A DNA stretch of 64,000 nucleotides, taken from Williamsia faeni (GTDB lineage Bacteria > Actinomycetota > Actinomycetes > Mycobacteriales > Mycobacteriaceae). The stretch spans positions 1 to 64,000 of the forward strand of contig QJJF01000001.1 of the NCBI GenBank assembly GCA_003202005.1, given 5' to 3'. This document shows positions 20,749-29,288 of the stretch, piece after piece (position 1 is the stretch's first letter; each line of letters starts with the position of its first letter). The notes under the pieces were generated by a model. That model was not told where the DNA came from. It worked only from the letters and a program-made list of their open reading frames with translations, and made no database searches. A program made the translations under genes and the position numbers.

Positions 20749-20918
20749 ACTCACATCGACCCTTCGATCCCCGAATTGGCCACAACTGCCACTTCTATAC
20801 CAATCTTCACAGGCGGCACCGTACAGACCATGGGACCGTGTCCAATCGTTACCGGTTCGCCATAGGCTTCGTGACATAGTCGCGTGCAATCACCCGATCG
20901 GCAACCTATACAGCAAAC

Positions 20919-20945
20919 GGCGCGTGTAGCCAGGCTACACGCGCC
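20919..20945 (-). terminator. Strong hairpin downstream of mbtH
   Basis: GGCGCGTGTAG and CTACACGCGCC form an 11-bp perfect stem with loop CCAGG, 14 bp after the mbtH stop codon. A short GTTTG follows on the minus strand. It probably ends or attenuates the mbtH transcript before the next small gene. Confidence 0.7.
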
Positions 20946-20959
20946 GCCTTCATACACTG

Positions 20960-21184
20960 TCAGCTGGACGAGGAATCCGACTCCATCGCATCGATCAGGC
21001 TCTGTGGCCGCAGGTCGGTCCAGTTCTCGTTCACGTAGTCGAGGCACTCTGCCCGCGACGCCTCCCCGAAAACCTTGCGCCAGCCGGCGGGTACATCGGC
21101 GAACGTCGGCCACAGGGAGTGCTGGTTCTCATCGTTGACGAGCACCAGGAACCGACCGTCTTCGTCATCGAAGGGATTGCTCAT
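20960..21184 (-). CDS. mbtH: MbtH-family protein
   Basis: A 74-residue MbtH-like protein. Family knowledge: these small proteins bind NRPS adenylation domains and are often needed for their folding or activity. Visible signature elements are [14 protein letters not shown] and [14 protein letters not shown], which contain the conserved Trp residues. The length is normal. Its ATG overlaps the stop codon of the upstream small gene by 4 bp (ATGA), so the two are translationally coupled. It is followed by a terminator-like hairpin. The location beside two NRPS genes fits a dedicated chaperone role for them. Confidence 0.97.
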   Translation of the reverse strand: MSNPFDDEDGRFLVLVNDENQHSLWPTFADVPAGWRKVFGEASRAECLDYVNENWTDLRPQSLIDAMESDSSSS

Positions 21185-21651
21185 ACGTCTGCTGTCCTAA
21201 CTCGAAGGGATGTCCGGCGGTGCCGCCTGCGCGGACCACCGTCACTGGGTGACAATTCCAGAGTTTCGGCATTTCCTCCAGGCAGCTTGTGATCGGTCAA
21301 GGCCTTCGCAGCGTTTCGACGAACAGCCGACAGTGCCGCCGCGAAGCCGTCCGGCCCGGAATCCGCCAGACCCGGAACACTCGTCATCAAAGCCATCGCG
21401 ATTGCCGAGTCCTCGAGTGCGGCCGGCGAACATGCCTTCAGGTTTCCGAGGAGCTTGCGAGCCGCCATCGCCCGGGACCGGAGCTCACTGAACAACAGGA
21501 TCGCGTCACCTGAACCGACCGCCGTCGTCGTCGGCCAACGTTGACCTGCGATATCGACGAGTTCGGCAAGACGAAGCAAGTCAGGGTTGGACGGGACCAA
21601 CCGAAGACCGGGCGTCTGGCTCGTATTTCCGGAAGCAAGTTGAACATGCAC
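21181..21651 (-). CDS. Small protein with adenylation-domain N-terminus-like segment, coupled to mbtH
   Basis: A 156-residue protein of unknown function. The segment [15 protein letters not shown]...AV...[17 protein letters not shown] follows the pattern of the first 50 residues of an NRPS adenylation domain, but no TSGSTG, YGPTE or TGD motif follows. The C-terminus is rich in Arg ([14 protein letters not shown]). It appears homologous to the small protein at 20290-20748. I chose GTG at 21651 because a strong GGAGGAG lies a few bases upstream; an ATG at 21750 would add 33 residues but has no clear ribosome binding site. The stop overlaps the mbtH start, which suggests that it is made together with MbtH. 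Possible roles are MbtH partner, NRPS regulator or docking aid; none is demonstrated. Confidence 0.65.
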   Translation of the reverse strand: MHVQLASGNTSQTPGLRLVPSNPDLLRLAELVDIAGQRWPTTTAVGSGDAILLFSELRSRAMAARKLLGNLKACSPAALEDSAIAMALMTSVPGLADSGPDGFAAALSAVRRNAAKALTDHKLPGGNAETLELSPSDGGPRRRHRRTSLRVRTADV

Positions 21652-21918
21652 GCTGTTCTCCTCCCACTGCCCCGAAGGCGCATTAGGACATCGTATTCCA
21701 GACGTTGCCACAAGATCTCCGAACGACCTAGCGTTCGCCTGCGATGTCATTCGAACGAATTGACATTCAACTCGACCGATTTCAGCTTCTGTGCCTATAT
21801 CGTGACCGGGTAGCCAATGCGTTACACGGGTATCGACATGAGTATCTGTCGGATAAGTTCGTGAACATCACAGGCCCGATTCCACCGGATTCATCAAGCG
21901 ACAACAGGGGACCCGATC
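21652..21918. promoter_or_regulatory. Divergent promoter region between the mbtH operon and ABC exporter
   Basis: This 267-bp region separates the minus-strand mbtH unit from the plus-strand exporter genes. The part from about 21750 to 21900 is AT-richer and includes TTGACA near 21760 on the plus strand as a possible -35, but no convincing -10 at standard spacing. The left part could encode the N-terminus of the small gene if the upstream ATG is used. Confidence 0.4.
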
Positions 21919-22983
21919 ATGCGATCCACGCGGGAGCGCCACAGCGCCGGCAATGCGGACGCACCGCCGCTCGGCGATGGACCGGCATGGCCGCAGGACA
22001 AACCTCCGCCTCCACCGATTCAGGCGGTCGACCCCACCGGGGCCGCGGTCGTGGTGGAACGATTGGTCAAACGGTTCGGTGATTTCACCGCGGTGGACGG
22101 CGTCAGCTTCACGGTTCCCACCGGGTCCGTGCTGGGTCTTCTAGGGCCCAACGGTGCCGGTAAGACGACCGTGGTGAACATGCTGTCCACGTTGCTGGCG
22201 CCCGACGGTGGAAGCGCCCGAATCGCCGGCTTCGATATCGTCAAAGATCCTGCAGCCGTCCGCAAATCGATCATGTTGACCGGCCAGTTCGCAGCCCTGG
22301 ACGAATCCCTGACCGGCCGGGAGAACCTGATCCTGTTCAGCCGGCTCATGGGTCTGACGAAGGTCGCGGCCAAACAGCGCGCCGATGAACTCCTCGAAGC
22401 ATTCGCGCTCACCGATGCGGGCAATCGCCGGGTCGCGAAGTTCTCCGGCGGTATGCGGCGCCGGATCGACATCGCCTGCGGCCTGGTCGTCCGACCGGAG
22501 GTGGTTTTCCTCGACGAGCCGACCACGGGACTCGATCCGCGGAGCCGGCAGGACGTATGGGACATGGTCACGGCTCTGAGCAATCAGGGCATCACGACGC
22601 TGTTGACCACCCAGTACCTCGAAGAAGCGGATCTGCTCAGCGACCAGATCGTGGTCATCGACCGGGGCAGCGTCATCGCCGAGGGCACCGCGGACGAACT
22701 CAAGACCCAGGTGGCGGGTACATACTGCGAAATAGTTCCGAGCTTCGCCGGCGACATCTCACGTATCGTCGAACTGCTGGCCACGGTTGTCCCCCACGAG
22801 CAGATCCGGGTCGATCAGACCAGGAATTCGGTGACCGTCCCAGCGGACGGATCGAGCACACTCATCGAAATCGTGCGTCGAACAGACTCTGCGGGAATCG
22901 AATTGACCGATGTCGGCCTGCGGCGGCCATCGCTGGACGACGTCTTCCTCAAGCTCACCGCGGCACCGACAGAAGGCGAGTGA
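21919..22983 (+). CDS. DrrA-type ABC exporter ATP-binding protein
   Basis: A 354-residue cytoplasmic ATPase of the daunorubicin-resistance (DrrA) family, which powers export of lipids, lipopeptides or drugs. Walker A is GPNGAGKTT near residue 77, the Q-loop segment is MLTGQFAALDE, the signature is FSGGMRRR and Walker B is VVFLDEPTTGLD. About 35 residues of Pro-rich N-terminal extension precede the nucleotide-binding domain. The start ATG follows AGGGGAC. Two membrane-protein genes follow without a gap, so this is a three-gene exporter. It is divergent from mbtH and the NRPS genes, and export of their product is the most likely job. Confidence 0.92.
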   Translation: MRSTRERHSAGNADAPPLGDGPAWPQDKPPPPPIQAVDPTGAAVVVERLVKRFGDFTAVDGVSFTVPTGSVLGLLGPNGAGKTTVVNMLSTLLAPDGGSARIAGFDIVKDPAAVRKSIMLTGQFAALDESLTGRENLILFSRLMGLTKVAAKQRADELLEAFALTDAGNRRVAKFSGGMRRRIDIACGLVVRPEVVFLDEPTTGLDPRSRQDVWDMVTALSNQGITTLLTTQYLEEADLLSDQIVVIDRGSVIAEGTADELKTQVAGTYCEIVPSFAGDISRIVELLATVVPHEQIRVDQTRNSVTVPADGSSTLIEIVRRTDSAGIELTDVGLRRPSLDDVFLKLTAAPTEGE

Positions 22984-22987
22984 CCCG

Positions 22988-23800
22988 GTGAACCTTGCGC
23001 TCACGTCACCGATGATCGTCTCTGGCACCGCGCCGCGAACCCGGCCGTTCGATCAGTTCATGGCACTGACTTCGCGTGCGCTGCTGACGATGAACCGGCA
23101 TTACGAGTTCTTCCTGTGCATGACCGCACCGGTCTTGCTCACCGCGTGCTTCTATGTGCCGCTGCGAACCATCATGAGCGATTACATCGGCGTGGATTAC
23201 GCGCAGTACCTGATGCCGGTCATCTGCCTGCAGTCGGTCGGATTTGTCGCGACCTCGGCCGCCATGCGATCGGCGATGGATTTTGACAGCGGCGTCTCGG
23301 CCCGCCTTCGCAGTCTGCCCTTACCGACAGCCGTCCCGATCCTGTCGAGGCTCGCGGCCAACACGGTGCTGTTGGTGGTGTCGCTGGTGTGGGCGGGCCT
23401 GTCGGGACTCGTGATCGGCTGGCGCCCAACGGAAGGTGTGGCGAATACGATCGGATTCTTCGCAACCGCGTTGGTGATCGGCATTCTCCTGGCCTTCGGC
23501 GCCGACGTCATCGGAGTTCTGATGAAAGACCCGAAGGCCACCAGCCAGGCGCTCGCGCTACCGCAGTTGATCCTCGGCATGCTGTCCACCGGATTCCTCG
23601 CCGAGAACCTGTTTCCCGAATGGATCCAGCCCTTCGCCCGCAACCAACCGGTCTCGCAGTTCGCCAACGTGTTGCGCTCGTTCGACGAGGGCAATCCCAC
23701 GTGGGCAATCGCATTGCCCGCAACGCTATGGGCAGCCGGCATCCTGGTGTGCGCATACGCCGGCGCAGCGTTTGCCGCCGTGCGGAGCCACCATGGATGA
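22988..23800 (+). CDS. DrrB-type ABC-2 permease
   Basis: A 270-residue ABC-2 family membrane subunit. Several hydrophobic segments are visible, for example FLCMTAPVLLTACFYVPL, VLLVVSLVWAGLSGLVIG and FFATALVIGILLAFGADVIG. The Pro/Asn-Gln-Pro-containing stretch before the last helix (ARNQPVSQFANVLRS) is typical of the family. The start chosen is GTG at 22988, four bases after the stop of the ATPase gene with GAAGGCGAG upstream; an ATG at 23012 is possible. It overlaps the next permease gene by 8 bp. It should form the membrane channel with the second permease. Confidence 0.88.
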   Translation: MNLALTSPMIVSGTAPRTRPFDQFMALTSRALLTMNRHYEFFLCMTAPVLLTACFYVPLRTIMSDYIGVDYAQYLMPVICLQSVGFVATSAAMRSAMDFDSGVSARLRSLPLPTAVPILSRLAANTVLLVVSLVWAGLSGLVIGWRPTEGVANTIGFFATALVIGILLAFGADVIGVLMKDPKATSQALALPQLILGMLSTGFLAENLFPEWIQPFARNQPVSQFANVLRSFDEGNPTWAIALPATLWAAGILVCAYAGAAFAAVRSHHG

Positions 23801-25085
23801 CGCGACGAGGACGACGGATCAGCCGGCCACCCAGGTGTCCAGGCCACGCCACCGGGCGGCCGATTCCGCCGACCTGAATCACTGGTGGCGTCGCGACGGA
23901 GCACACGACCGGCATCAGTTCGCCGGCAGGAATGACGACGGCTCCACCGCCCATCCCGAAGTGCACTTTCCGGGGACCGGTGCGGTACGTGCTGTCGTCG
24001 ATCCGTGGCAAGCCATCGAGGACGTCGATCCCGCCCGGCTCGCGGCAGAGCACGGCCCGCATCACCAGTACGACAACATCGACGAGTTGGACGCCTCGAG
24101 CACTGCACTCAAGACGATCTCCAACCCTCGATCAATCAGTCAGCCGGGCCGGCACCGAGCCCCTGCCGACGAAAGCGACTCCGGTGATCCCGACAGCGAT
24201 ACACGCCGCGGTGAGACCCCCGGCGGGCCCCCTCACCACCGGCCCCCAACCCGTACCGCACTTGCGGTCGCGACCACGTTCCCACTCGATATCCATACCG
24301 CTGAACAAGGGACGGCGGCGTATGCCCGCCAGACCAAAATTCTGTCCGGACGGCAGATGCTGGTGTGGTTGCGGGATCGCCCGACCCTGTTCCAGAGCCT
24401 GATGTTCCCAGCCCTCAGCATGATCATGTTCAAAGTCGTTCTGGGGGATGCCGTTTCCACCTTCACCGGACAAAACAGCGCATACGGCACCGTTCCCCTC
24501 GTGATCCTCGTCGCCGCCATGTTCGGTTCGCTGGCCGCAGGTGTTCAGCTCATGCAGGAACGAAGTGCCGGATTACTGACGAGACTCTATGTGATGCCGA
24601 TCCATCGCGGCGCCGATCTCAGCGCGCGCCTCATCGCCGAGATGGCAAGGATCCTGCTCGCAGCCGTTGTACTCACCATCGCGGGGTTCGCGATCGGATT
24701 CCGGTTCGATCAGGGATTTTTTGCAGGTGTCGGGATCTACGGTGTCGCTTTGCTGTTCGGGATCTCATTCTCGACACTTGTTCTTGCGCTTGCACTGACG
24801 AGTTCGAACATCCCGTTGGTTCCACTGATGACACTGGTGTGCAGCCTGCTGATGTTCTTCAACTCCGGATTCATACCGACTATCGCCTATCCCGCCTGGC
24901 TGCAGCCCATCGTTGAGAACCAACCGATGTCCTGCGCAATCGAAGTCATGCGTTCGCTGGCGGTCGGTGGTCCGATCGCAGAGAACCTCATCAAGACAAT
25001 CGCCTGGAGCATCCTGCTCGTCGCCGTGTTCGCCTATCCCGCCATTCGCGGTTACCGACGCGCCGCGTCGTCGCCGAACGGCTGA
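23793..25085 (+). CDS. DrrC-type ABC-2 permease with long hydrophilic N-terminal extension
   Basis: A 430-residue second permease of the exporter. The membrane part, about residues 185-430, is a normal ABC-2 domain with helices such as VPLVILVAAMFGSLAAGVQL and PLMTLVCSLLMFFNSGF and the family stretch VENQPMSCAIEVMRSLA. The first 180 residues or so are hydrophilic, rich in His, Asp, Arg and Pro, and have no recognised fold. That is unusual for a DrrC protein, which is normally about 250-280 residues. The ATG at 23793 lies inside the end of the previous gene, showing translational coupling. The reading frame is continuous, so the extension is likely translated. Confidence 0.85.
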   Translation: MDDATRTTDQPATQVSRPRHRAADSADLNHWWRRDGAHDRHQFAGRNDDGSTAHPEVHFPGTGAVRAVVDPWQAIEDVDPARLAAEHGPHHQYDNIDELDASSTALKTISNPRSISQPGRHRAPADESDSGDPDSDTRRGETPGGPPHHRPPTRTALAVATTFPLDIHTAEQGTAAYARQTKILSGRQMLVWLRDRPTLFQSLMFPALSMIMFKVVLGDAVSTFTGQNSAYGTVPLVILVAAMFGSLAAGVQLMQERSAGLLTRLYVMPIHRGADLSARLIAEMARILLAAVVLTIAGFAIGFRFDQGFFAGVGIYGVALLFGISFSTLVLALALTSSNIPLVPLMTLVCSLLMFFNSGFIPTIAYPAWLQPIVENQPMSCAIEVMRSLAVGGPIAENLIKTIAWSILLVAVFAYPAIRGYRRAASSPNG

Positions 25086-25103
25086 GACGCGGTCAGCGGG
25101 GTC

Positions 25104-25529
25104 TCACTCCGTCATATTCAGGGACGCAATGACTTTCGTCGGTTCGATCCAGATCACCACTTCGCCCGGCACACCGTTGCGGTCGCCGAATTCACGGGCC
25201 CGATCGGCACCCATGTAACGGCCTCCACAGGCGGTGGCGATCCGGTGCACCTCGGGCAGATCGTCGCTGACGCGGGCGATCCCCTGCACCTGGACGAAGC
25301 CGTAGGGCGGCTCGGGCAAGTCGACGCACAGCACAACGCGACCGTCCCGGACGACCGCCTTACCCTTGGCGGTGTCCGCCGCGGTGTTGAATGCCAATCG
25401 ATCTCCGTCGATCACAAACCAGATCGGCACCACCAGCGGCCTGCCATCAGATGCGGTGTATCCGAGGTGACCGGTCTTCGTTCCCTCTTCGAGAAACGTC
25501 CGGATCGCGGGATCAGAAAGTGAGGTCAT
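25104..25529 (-). CDS. PPOX-class (pyridoxamine-phosphate-oxidase-like) F420-dependent oxidoreductase
   Basis: A 141-residue split beta-barrel protein of the PPOX superfamily, related to mycobacterial F420-binding proteins. Visible features are GHLGYTASDGRPLVVPIWFVIDG at the start (first barrel strands), DGRVVLCVDLPEPPYGFVQVQG in the middle and a C-terminal WIEPTKVIA strand. Such enzymes bind F420, FMN or haem and reduce small molecules; the substrate cannot be told here. It converges with the exporter genes, 18 bp apart, and lies downstream of mftG in the same direction, about 50 bp away. Confidence 0.85.
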   Translation of the reverse strand: MTSLSDPAIRTFLEEGTKTGHLGYTASDGRPLVVPIWFVIDGDRLAFNTAADTAKGKAVVRDGRVVLCVDLPEPPYGFVQVQGIARVSDDLPEVHRIATACGGRYMGADRAREFGDRNGVPGEVVIWIEPTKVIASLNMTE

Positions 25530-25578
25530 CGTTTCACGGTACCGACGATTCGCCGGGCGATGTCGACGTTTGTCAGGC

Positions 25579-26916
25579 TCACGCGATCTGATCGGCGATG
25601 TATGAGGCCACCATCATCACCGTTGCATGCGGTCCGCTCGACCCCGCGGTCGGCAGAATCGAGGCATCGAGAACCCGCAGACCCGACACCGCGGTGACGC
25701 GACCGAGCCAGTCCGTGTCGACCCCCATCGGGAGGGTTCCCCACGCATGTTGAGAGGTGCGGACCACCGAGTCGATCACCGCTCCGCCGCCACTGCGCTC
25801 CACCAGCGCGGCAAAGCGCGGACCGTCGAGCATCTCCCGGACGCGCTCTGCCCACACCGCGAGTTTCTCGCGATCGGATCGGCTCACCTCCCCCAGATCG
25901 ACAACCAGACCGCTGGTCAGATCCCAGGCGATCGACCCCGGTTCCCCGGTATGCATCAGGGCCACCCCCATGGCCGGTCCCGTCGCCGGGACACCGGAGA
26001 TGAAATCCGCGAAATCGCCGTTATAGCAGCGTATTTCGATTCCATCGTCGGTGTGCAGCACCGACTGCAACAGTGCCCGGGCGGCAGGTGCAGGTGGTGT
26101 TGCCGGCGTGAACCGGACAAGCACCTCTCGATGCTCCCAGACCCCGATACTCTGTGCACCGACGATGCCCGAGCGGGCCAGGAGCTGCGCGGTACCCAGC
26201 GTGCCGGCGCACAGGATCACCTCATCGGCGGCGATGACCTGCTCTCCGACCACCACAGCGGTGATCCGGTCTCCCGAACGGCGCAGTCCGATCACTTCGC
26301 TATCGGTCAGCAACTGCAGATTCTTCCGGCCTTCGATGCGCTGCGCTATCGACTCCGCGGCGCTCCGGCGCAGCCAGCCATCACGGTTCGATCGAACGCG
26401 TACCACACCGACATCCGGCCAGGGCCCCGTTGAATCACCGAAACCCTGGTCGTGCCAATGATTTTCGAATGCCCGCGCATACTCGTGGAGTTCGTCGTCG
26501 GCAAACGCCGCCACGTGCATACTGCCGCCACCCGCCTCACCGCCGTCGAGCCGGTCGTAGGCAGCCGCAATCTCCTGCTGCGGCCACGGCCAACCGGCAA
26601 AATCTGACTTGTGCCAGCGCATGAAGTACCCGCCGTTGACGGCCGACGATCCACCGAGGCCCCGGCCACGGGGCAGGTCGAAACCCTGGCGGCTCGGATA
26701 GTGGACCGCACGCTGCGACCCCGCTTCGACAGGAAGTCGATCAAGCCTCAACTCGGTCGCTGCGGCCTTGTCCCCACCCGCTTCCAGCCACAGCACCCGG
26801 CGAGCAGGATCACGCGAGAGACGTTCGGCCACCACGCATCCGCTGCTTCCGGCACCGACAACGATCACGTCCGCGCCACCCGGCATCAATCCGAGATCGC
26901 GCCGCGGAAACCGCAC
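25579..26916 (-). CDS. mftG: Mycofactocin-associated GMC-type dehydrogenase MftG
   Basis: A 445-residue flavoprotein of the glucose-methanol-choline family. In mycobacteria MftG is reported to re-oxidise reduced mycofactocin and pass electrons towards respiration. The FAD-binding dinucleotide motif VVGAGSSGCVVAERLS is near residue 20, the second GMC signature FDLPRGRGLGGSSAVNGG follows, and the C-terminus ends with ASILPTAGSSGPHATVMMVA, matching the family His/Asn active-site region. The GTG at 26916 directly follows the mftF stop; an ATG at 26886 just before VIVVGAG could be used instead. It is the last gene of the mftEFG unit. Confidence 0.9.
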   Translation of the reverse strand: MRFPRRDLGLMPGGADVIVVGAGSSGCVVAERLSRDPARRVLWLEAGGDKAAATELRLDRLPVEAGSQRAVHYPSRQGFDLPRGRGLGGSSAVNGGYFMRWHKSDFAGWPWPQQEIAAAYDRLDGGEAGGGSMHVAAFADDELHEYARAFENHWHDQGFGDSTGPWPDVGVVRVRSNRDGWLRRSAAESIAQRIEGRKNLQLLTDSEVIGLRRSGDRITAVVVGEQVIAADEVILCAGTLGTAQLLARSGIVGAQSIGVWEHREVLVRFTPATPPAPAARALLQSVLHTDDGIEIRCYNGDFADFISGVPATGPAMGVALMHTGEPGSIAWDLTSGLVVDLGEVSRSDREKLAVWAERVREMLDGPRFAALVERSGGGAVIDSVVRTSQHAWGTLPMGVDTDWLGRVTAVSGLRVLDASILPTAGSSGPHATVMMVASYIADQIA

Positions 26917-28407
26917 TCACCCGGCAGCGCTGGGCGCGGCCTGCGGACGTGGCGGAACGACGGCCGTATTGCCGATCTGTGGATACAACGCTTCCATGCT
27001 GCGCCCGGTCAACGCACCCTGCCAGAGCCCGGTTCCGTAGGCGAGGTCGTCGAGGCGCTTGAGAACCATGAACCGCCACCAGCCGACCCGGGCCCCCGGT
27101 TCGGGGTTCACCAGTTCGAGGCGCACCCATTCGTAGGCGGCCTCACCCACCGCGACCGCAAGAAGCAACGTCCGGAATCGCTTGGACACCAAGGCAAGTA
27201 GGAATGACAGCGGCCAATAGTGCCGGCACATCGCCGACGCCGACTGCAGGAGTCCGAACCCCACCGACTGTGCGGTGAGCTTGGCAGCCATCCGGGCCGC
27301 ATCGGGCATCGACGCCACCCGGCGATGCAGGCGCCCGCCGACCACACCGAAGACTGCCAGTGCAACCAGCACGCCCCAACCGGTGCCGGTGACCAACGCC
27401 GCCATCGCTGCCGCCATCGGCATGGTCAATGCCAGCGGCGCGGCCATCCCGGGGTGGCGGCCGGACAGCAGTGCTGCCCCGGTGCCGTAATACCGCTTGC
27501 GATCCAGGCTCGTCGAAAGCCGCTGCCGGTGGTCGTGGGCAACGGTGGCGACAGGGTCGTAGCGCAGCGTCCAGCCATGCTGGTGCAGGCGCCAGCATAG
27601 GTCGACATCCTCGGCGACTTCCATCGACTCGTCGAATCCGTCGAAACAGTTGCGCCGCACAACCATCGCTGCACTCGGTACATATGGGATACGCGACCGG
27701 GGCGCAATCGGGCCCTCACGCCAGCCCATGTCGAGCGACGAGCACAACGCCTCGTACCGCGACATCGCGCCACCGCCGGGGTCGAGTGCGACGATCCGCG
27801 GCGCCACCAGCGCCACCTTGGGGTCGGAGAAGTGGCCGAGGAGCTTGGTCAGCCAGTCGTGTTCGGGAACCACATCCGAGTCTAGAAACGCCACCAACTC
27901 GGTGGTGGACTCGGCAGCGCCACGATTGCGCGCCGCAGCCGGACCGCAGCTCCTCTCATTGCGCAGCACCGTCGCACCGGCCGCCGTGATCGGGATCGCC
28001 GAGCCGTCGTCGACCACGACCACCTTGTGGCCGTCGAGCACGGACAGCAGCCGATCGATGCCGGACTGGTTGTCGCGCACGGGAATCACCACGGTCACAT
28101 CGGAATCCGTGGGACCGAACATCGGCCGCGGATGCCCCACTCCGGCATCGAGAAGTTTGCGGGCAAGCCGCGAGGTGAGCTGATCGCGGACGGTCAGGCG
28201 GCCGTCGGCGTCGAGGAGATTGCCGGCGACCTCGGACAGGTTCAGCAACCGCAACGGCGAGCCACCGACGATATGGCGGCGGTCGGACGACACCGTGCAA
28301 TGGGAGTCGATCTGCACCTGGAATCCCACGGGCGGGAACTGAGCAGCCGGGTCCACCGGCGCAGCGATCACTCGCTCGTCGGGACGGTTGTCTTGCTCCG
28401 AGATCAC
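26917..28407 (-). CDS. mftF: Mycofactocin glycosyltransferase MftF
   Basis: A 496-residue family-2 glycosyltransferase. MftF adds an oligoglucose chain to the mycofactocin redox core. The GT2 domain begins with VTVVIPVRDNQSGIDRLL and holds VVVVDDGS, GPAAARNRGA and AFLDSDVVPE, giving the nucleotide-sugar and metal-binding DxD-like motif. A short N-terminal domain of about 110 residues precedes it. The C-terminal third has hydrophobic helices (PLALTMPMAAAMAALVTG and neighbours) that probably attach it to the membrane. I chose GTG at 28407 because it overlaps the mftE stop as GTGA; a GTG at 28437 is an alternative. Confidence 0.93.
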   Translation of the reverse strand: MISEQDNRPDERVIAAPVDPAAQFPPVGFQVQIDSHCTVSSDRRHIVGGSPLRLLNLSEVAGNLLDADGRLTVRDQLTSRLARKLLDAGVGHPRPMFGPTDSDVTVVIPVRDNQSGIDRLLSVLDGHKVVVVDDGSAIPITAAGATVLRNERSCGPAAARNRGAAESTTELVAFLDSDVVPEHDWLTKLLGHFSDPKVALVAPRIVALDPGGGAMSRYEALCSSLDMGWREGPIAPRSRIPYVPSAAMVVRRNCFDGFDESMEVAEDVDLCWRLHQHGWTLRYDPVATVAHDHRQRLSTSLDRKRYYGTGAALLSGRHPGMAAPLALTMPMAAAMAALVTGTGWGVLVALAVFGVVGGRLHRRVASMPDAARMAAKLTAQSVGFGLLQSASAMCRHYWPLSFLLALVSKRFRTLLLAVAVGEAAYEWVRLELVNPEPGARVGWWRFMVLKRLDDLAYGTGLWQGALTGRSMEALYPQIGNTAVVPPRPQAAPSAAG

Positions 28408-29144
28408 CGCAGCATTCCGTTCGCATCGGCCTGCCACAGCTCGAGAGCTTCGGAAAGTTTCGCGGCCATCTCGTTCAACATACGCCCTCCATCGGCCGCC
28501 GAGGCCGCCATCGGGTCGCCGAGTACCCCATTGTCACTCACTGCAACCACCCCACCCGCCCGCATCGGTGCCATCAGCTCCGCGACCGGAGTCACATTGC
28601 CGGGAACCATCTCGTCCGCACGTACGGCATGTGGTGAAATGTGAAGCAGGAGCGATGTTTCGGTGTAACCCGCGTGTGCATCGCCACCCGCCGTGGCACA
28701 GGGAAACCAAGCGACGTCCCGTCCTTCCGAACGTAGCTGCGTTACCGCGGACACCAGGGTCCGGCCGTTGCCGCCGTGGCCGTTGACGAACAACACCCGG
28801 GGAGCCCACCGGCAAGCACTTCGACCGTACTCGACCAGCACCGAATGCAGAACCTCCTGACCGATCGAAATCGTGCCGGGGAAGCCCTCGTGTTCACCCG
28901 CGGCGCCGTAGTTGAGCGCAGGGGCGAGCAGGAAGTTGCGACCTTCGGCGTCCGAACCCCCGCCGCCGCCGGATCCAACCGCGACCTGCGCGACGGCCAC
29001 CGCTATCCGGACGTCGGTGTCGAGTGGCAGGTGTGGTCCGTGTTGTTCGATGGATCCCAAGGGGACGATAACCGTTGCTGATCGCTCGTCCAGCTCGGTC
29101 CAGCTCCGGAATCCGAGCTCGCCCGCCGGTGTCATTCCGATCAT
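28404..29144 (-). CDS. mftE: Mycofactocin precursor peptidase MftE (creatininase family)
   Basis: A 246-residue metallopeptidase of the creatininase family. MftE cleaves the modified MftA peptide to release the C-terminal Val-Tyr-derived core. Metal-ligand motifs are visible: [17 protein letters not shown] near residue 30, VNGHGGNG near 120 and a Glu in [10 protein letters not shown] short Gly-rich insertion (GSGGGGGSD) separates the first helix. The ATG at 29144 is used; a second ATG at 29135 would shorten it by three residues. It starts a minus-strand unit mftE-mftF-mftG divergent from the racemase gene. Confidence 0.94.
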   Translation of the reverse strand: MIGMTPAGELGFRSWTELDERSATVIVPLGSIEQHGPHLPLDTDVRIAVAVAQVAVGSGGGGGSDAEGRNFLLAPALNYGAAGEHEGFPGTISIGQEVLHSVLVEYGRSACRWAPRVLFVNGHGGNGRTLVSAVTQLRSEGRDVAWFPCATAGGDAHAGYTETSLLLHISPHAVRADEMVPGNVTPVAELMAPMRAGGVVAVSDNGVLGDPMAASAADGGRMLNEMAAKLSEALELWQADANGMLR

Positions 29145-29288
29145 GTTAGTCCGTATCGGGCAACGCTTGAAGGGTTTACCGCCCGAGCAATCGCTCGGTA
29201 CCTGGTTTACTGGGACACCGACCGTACCTGGTTACGAAACGCGCCCGCGACACGCGGGACAAGAGCATTCAACGATGAGGGGCAGCGA

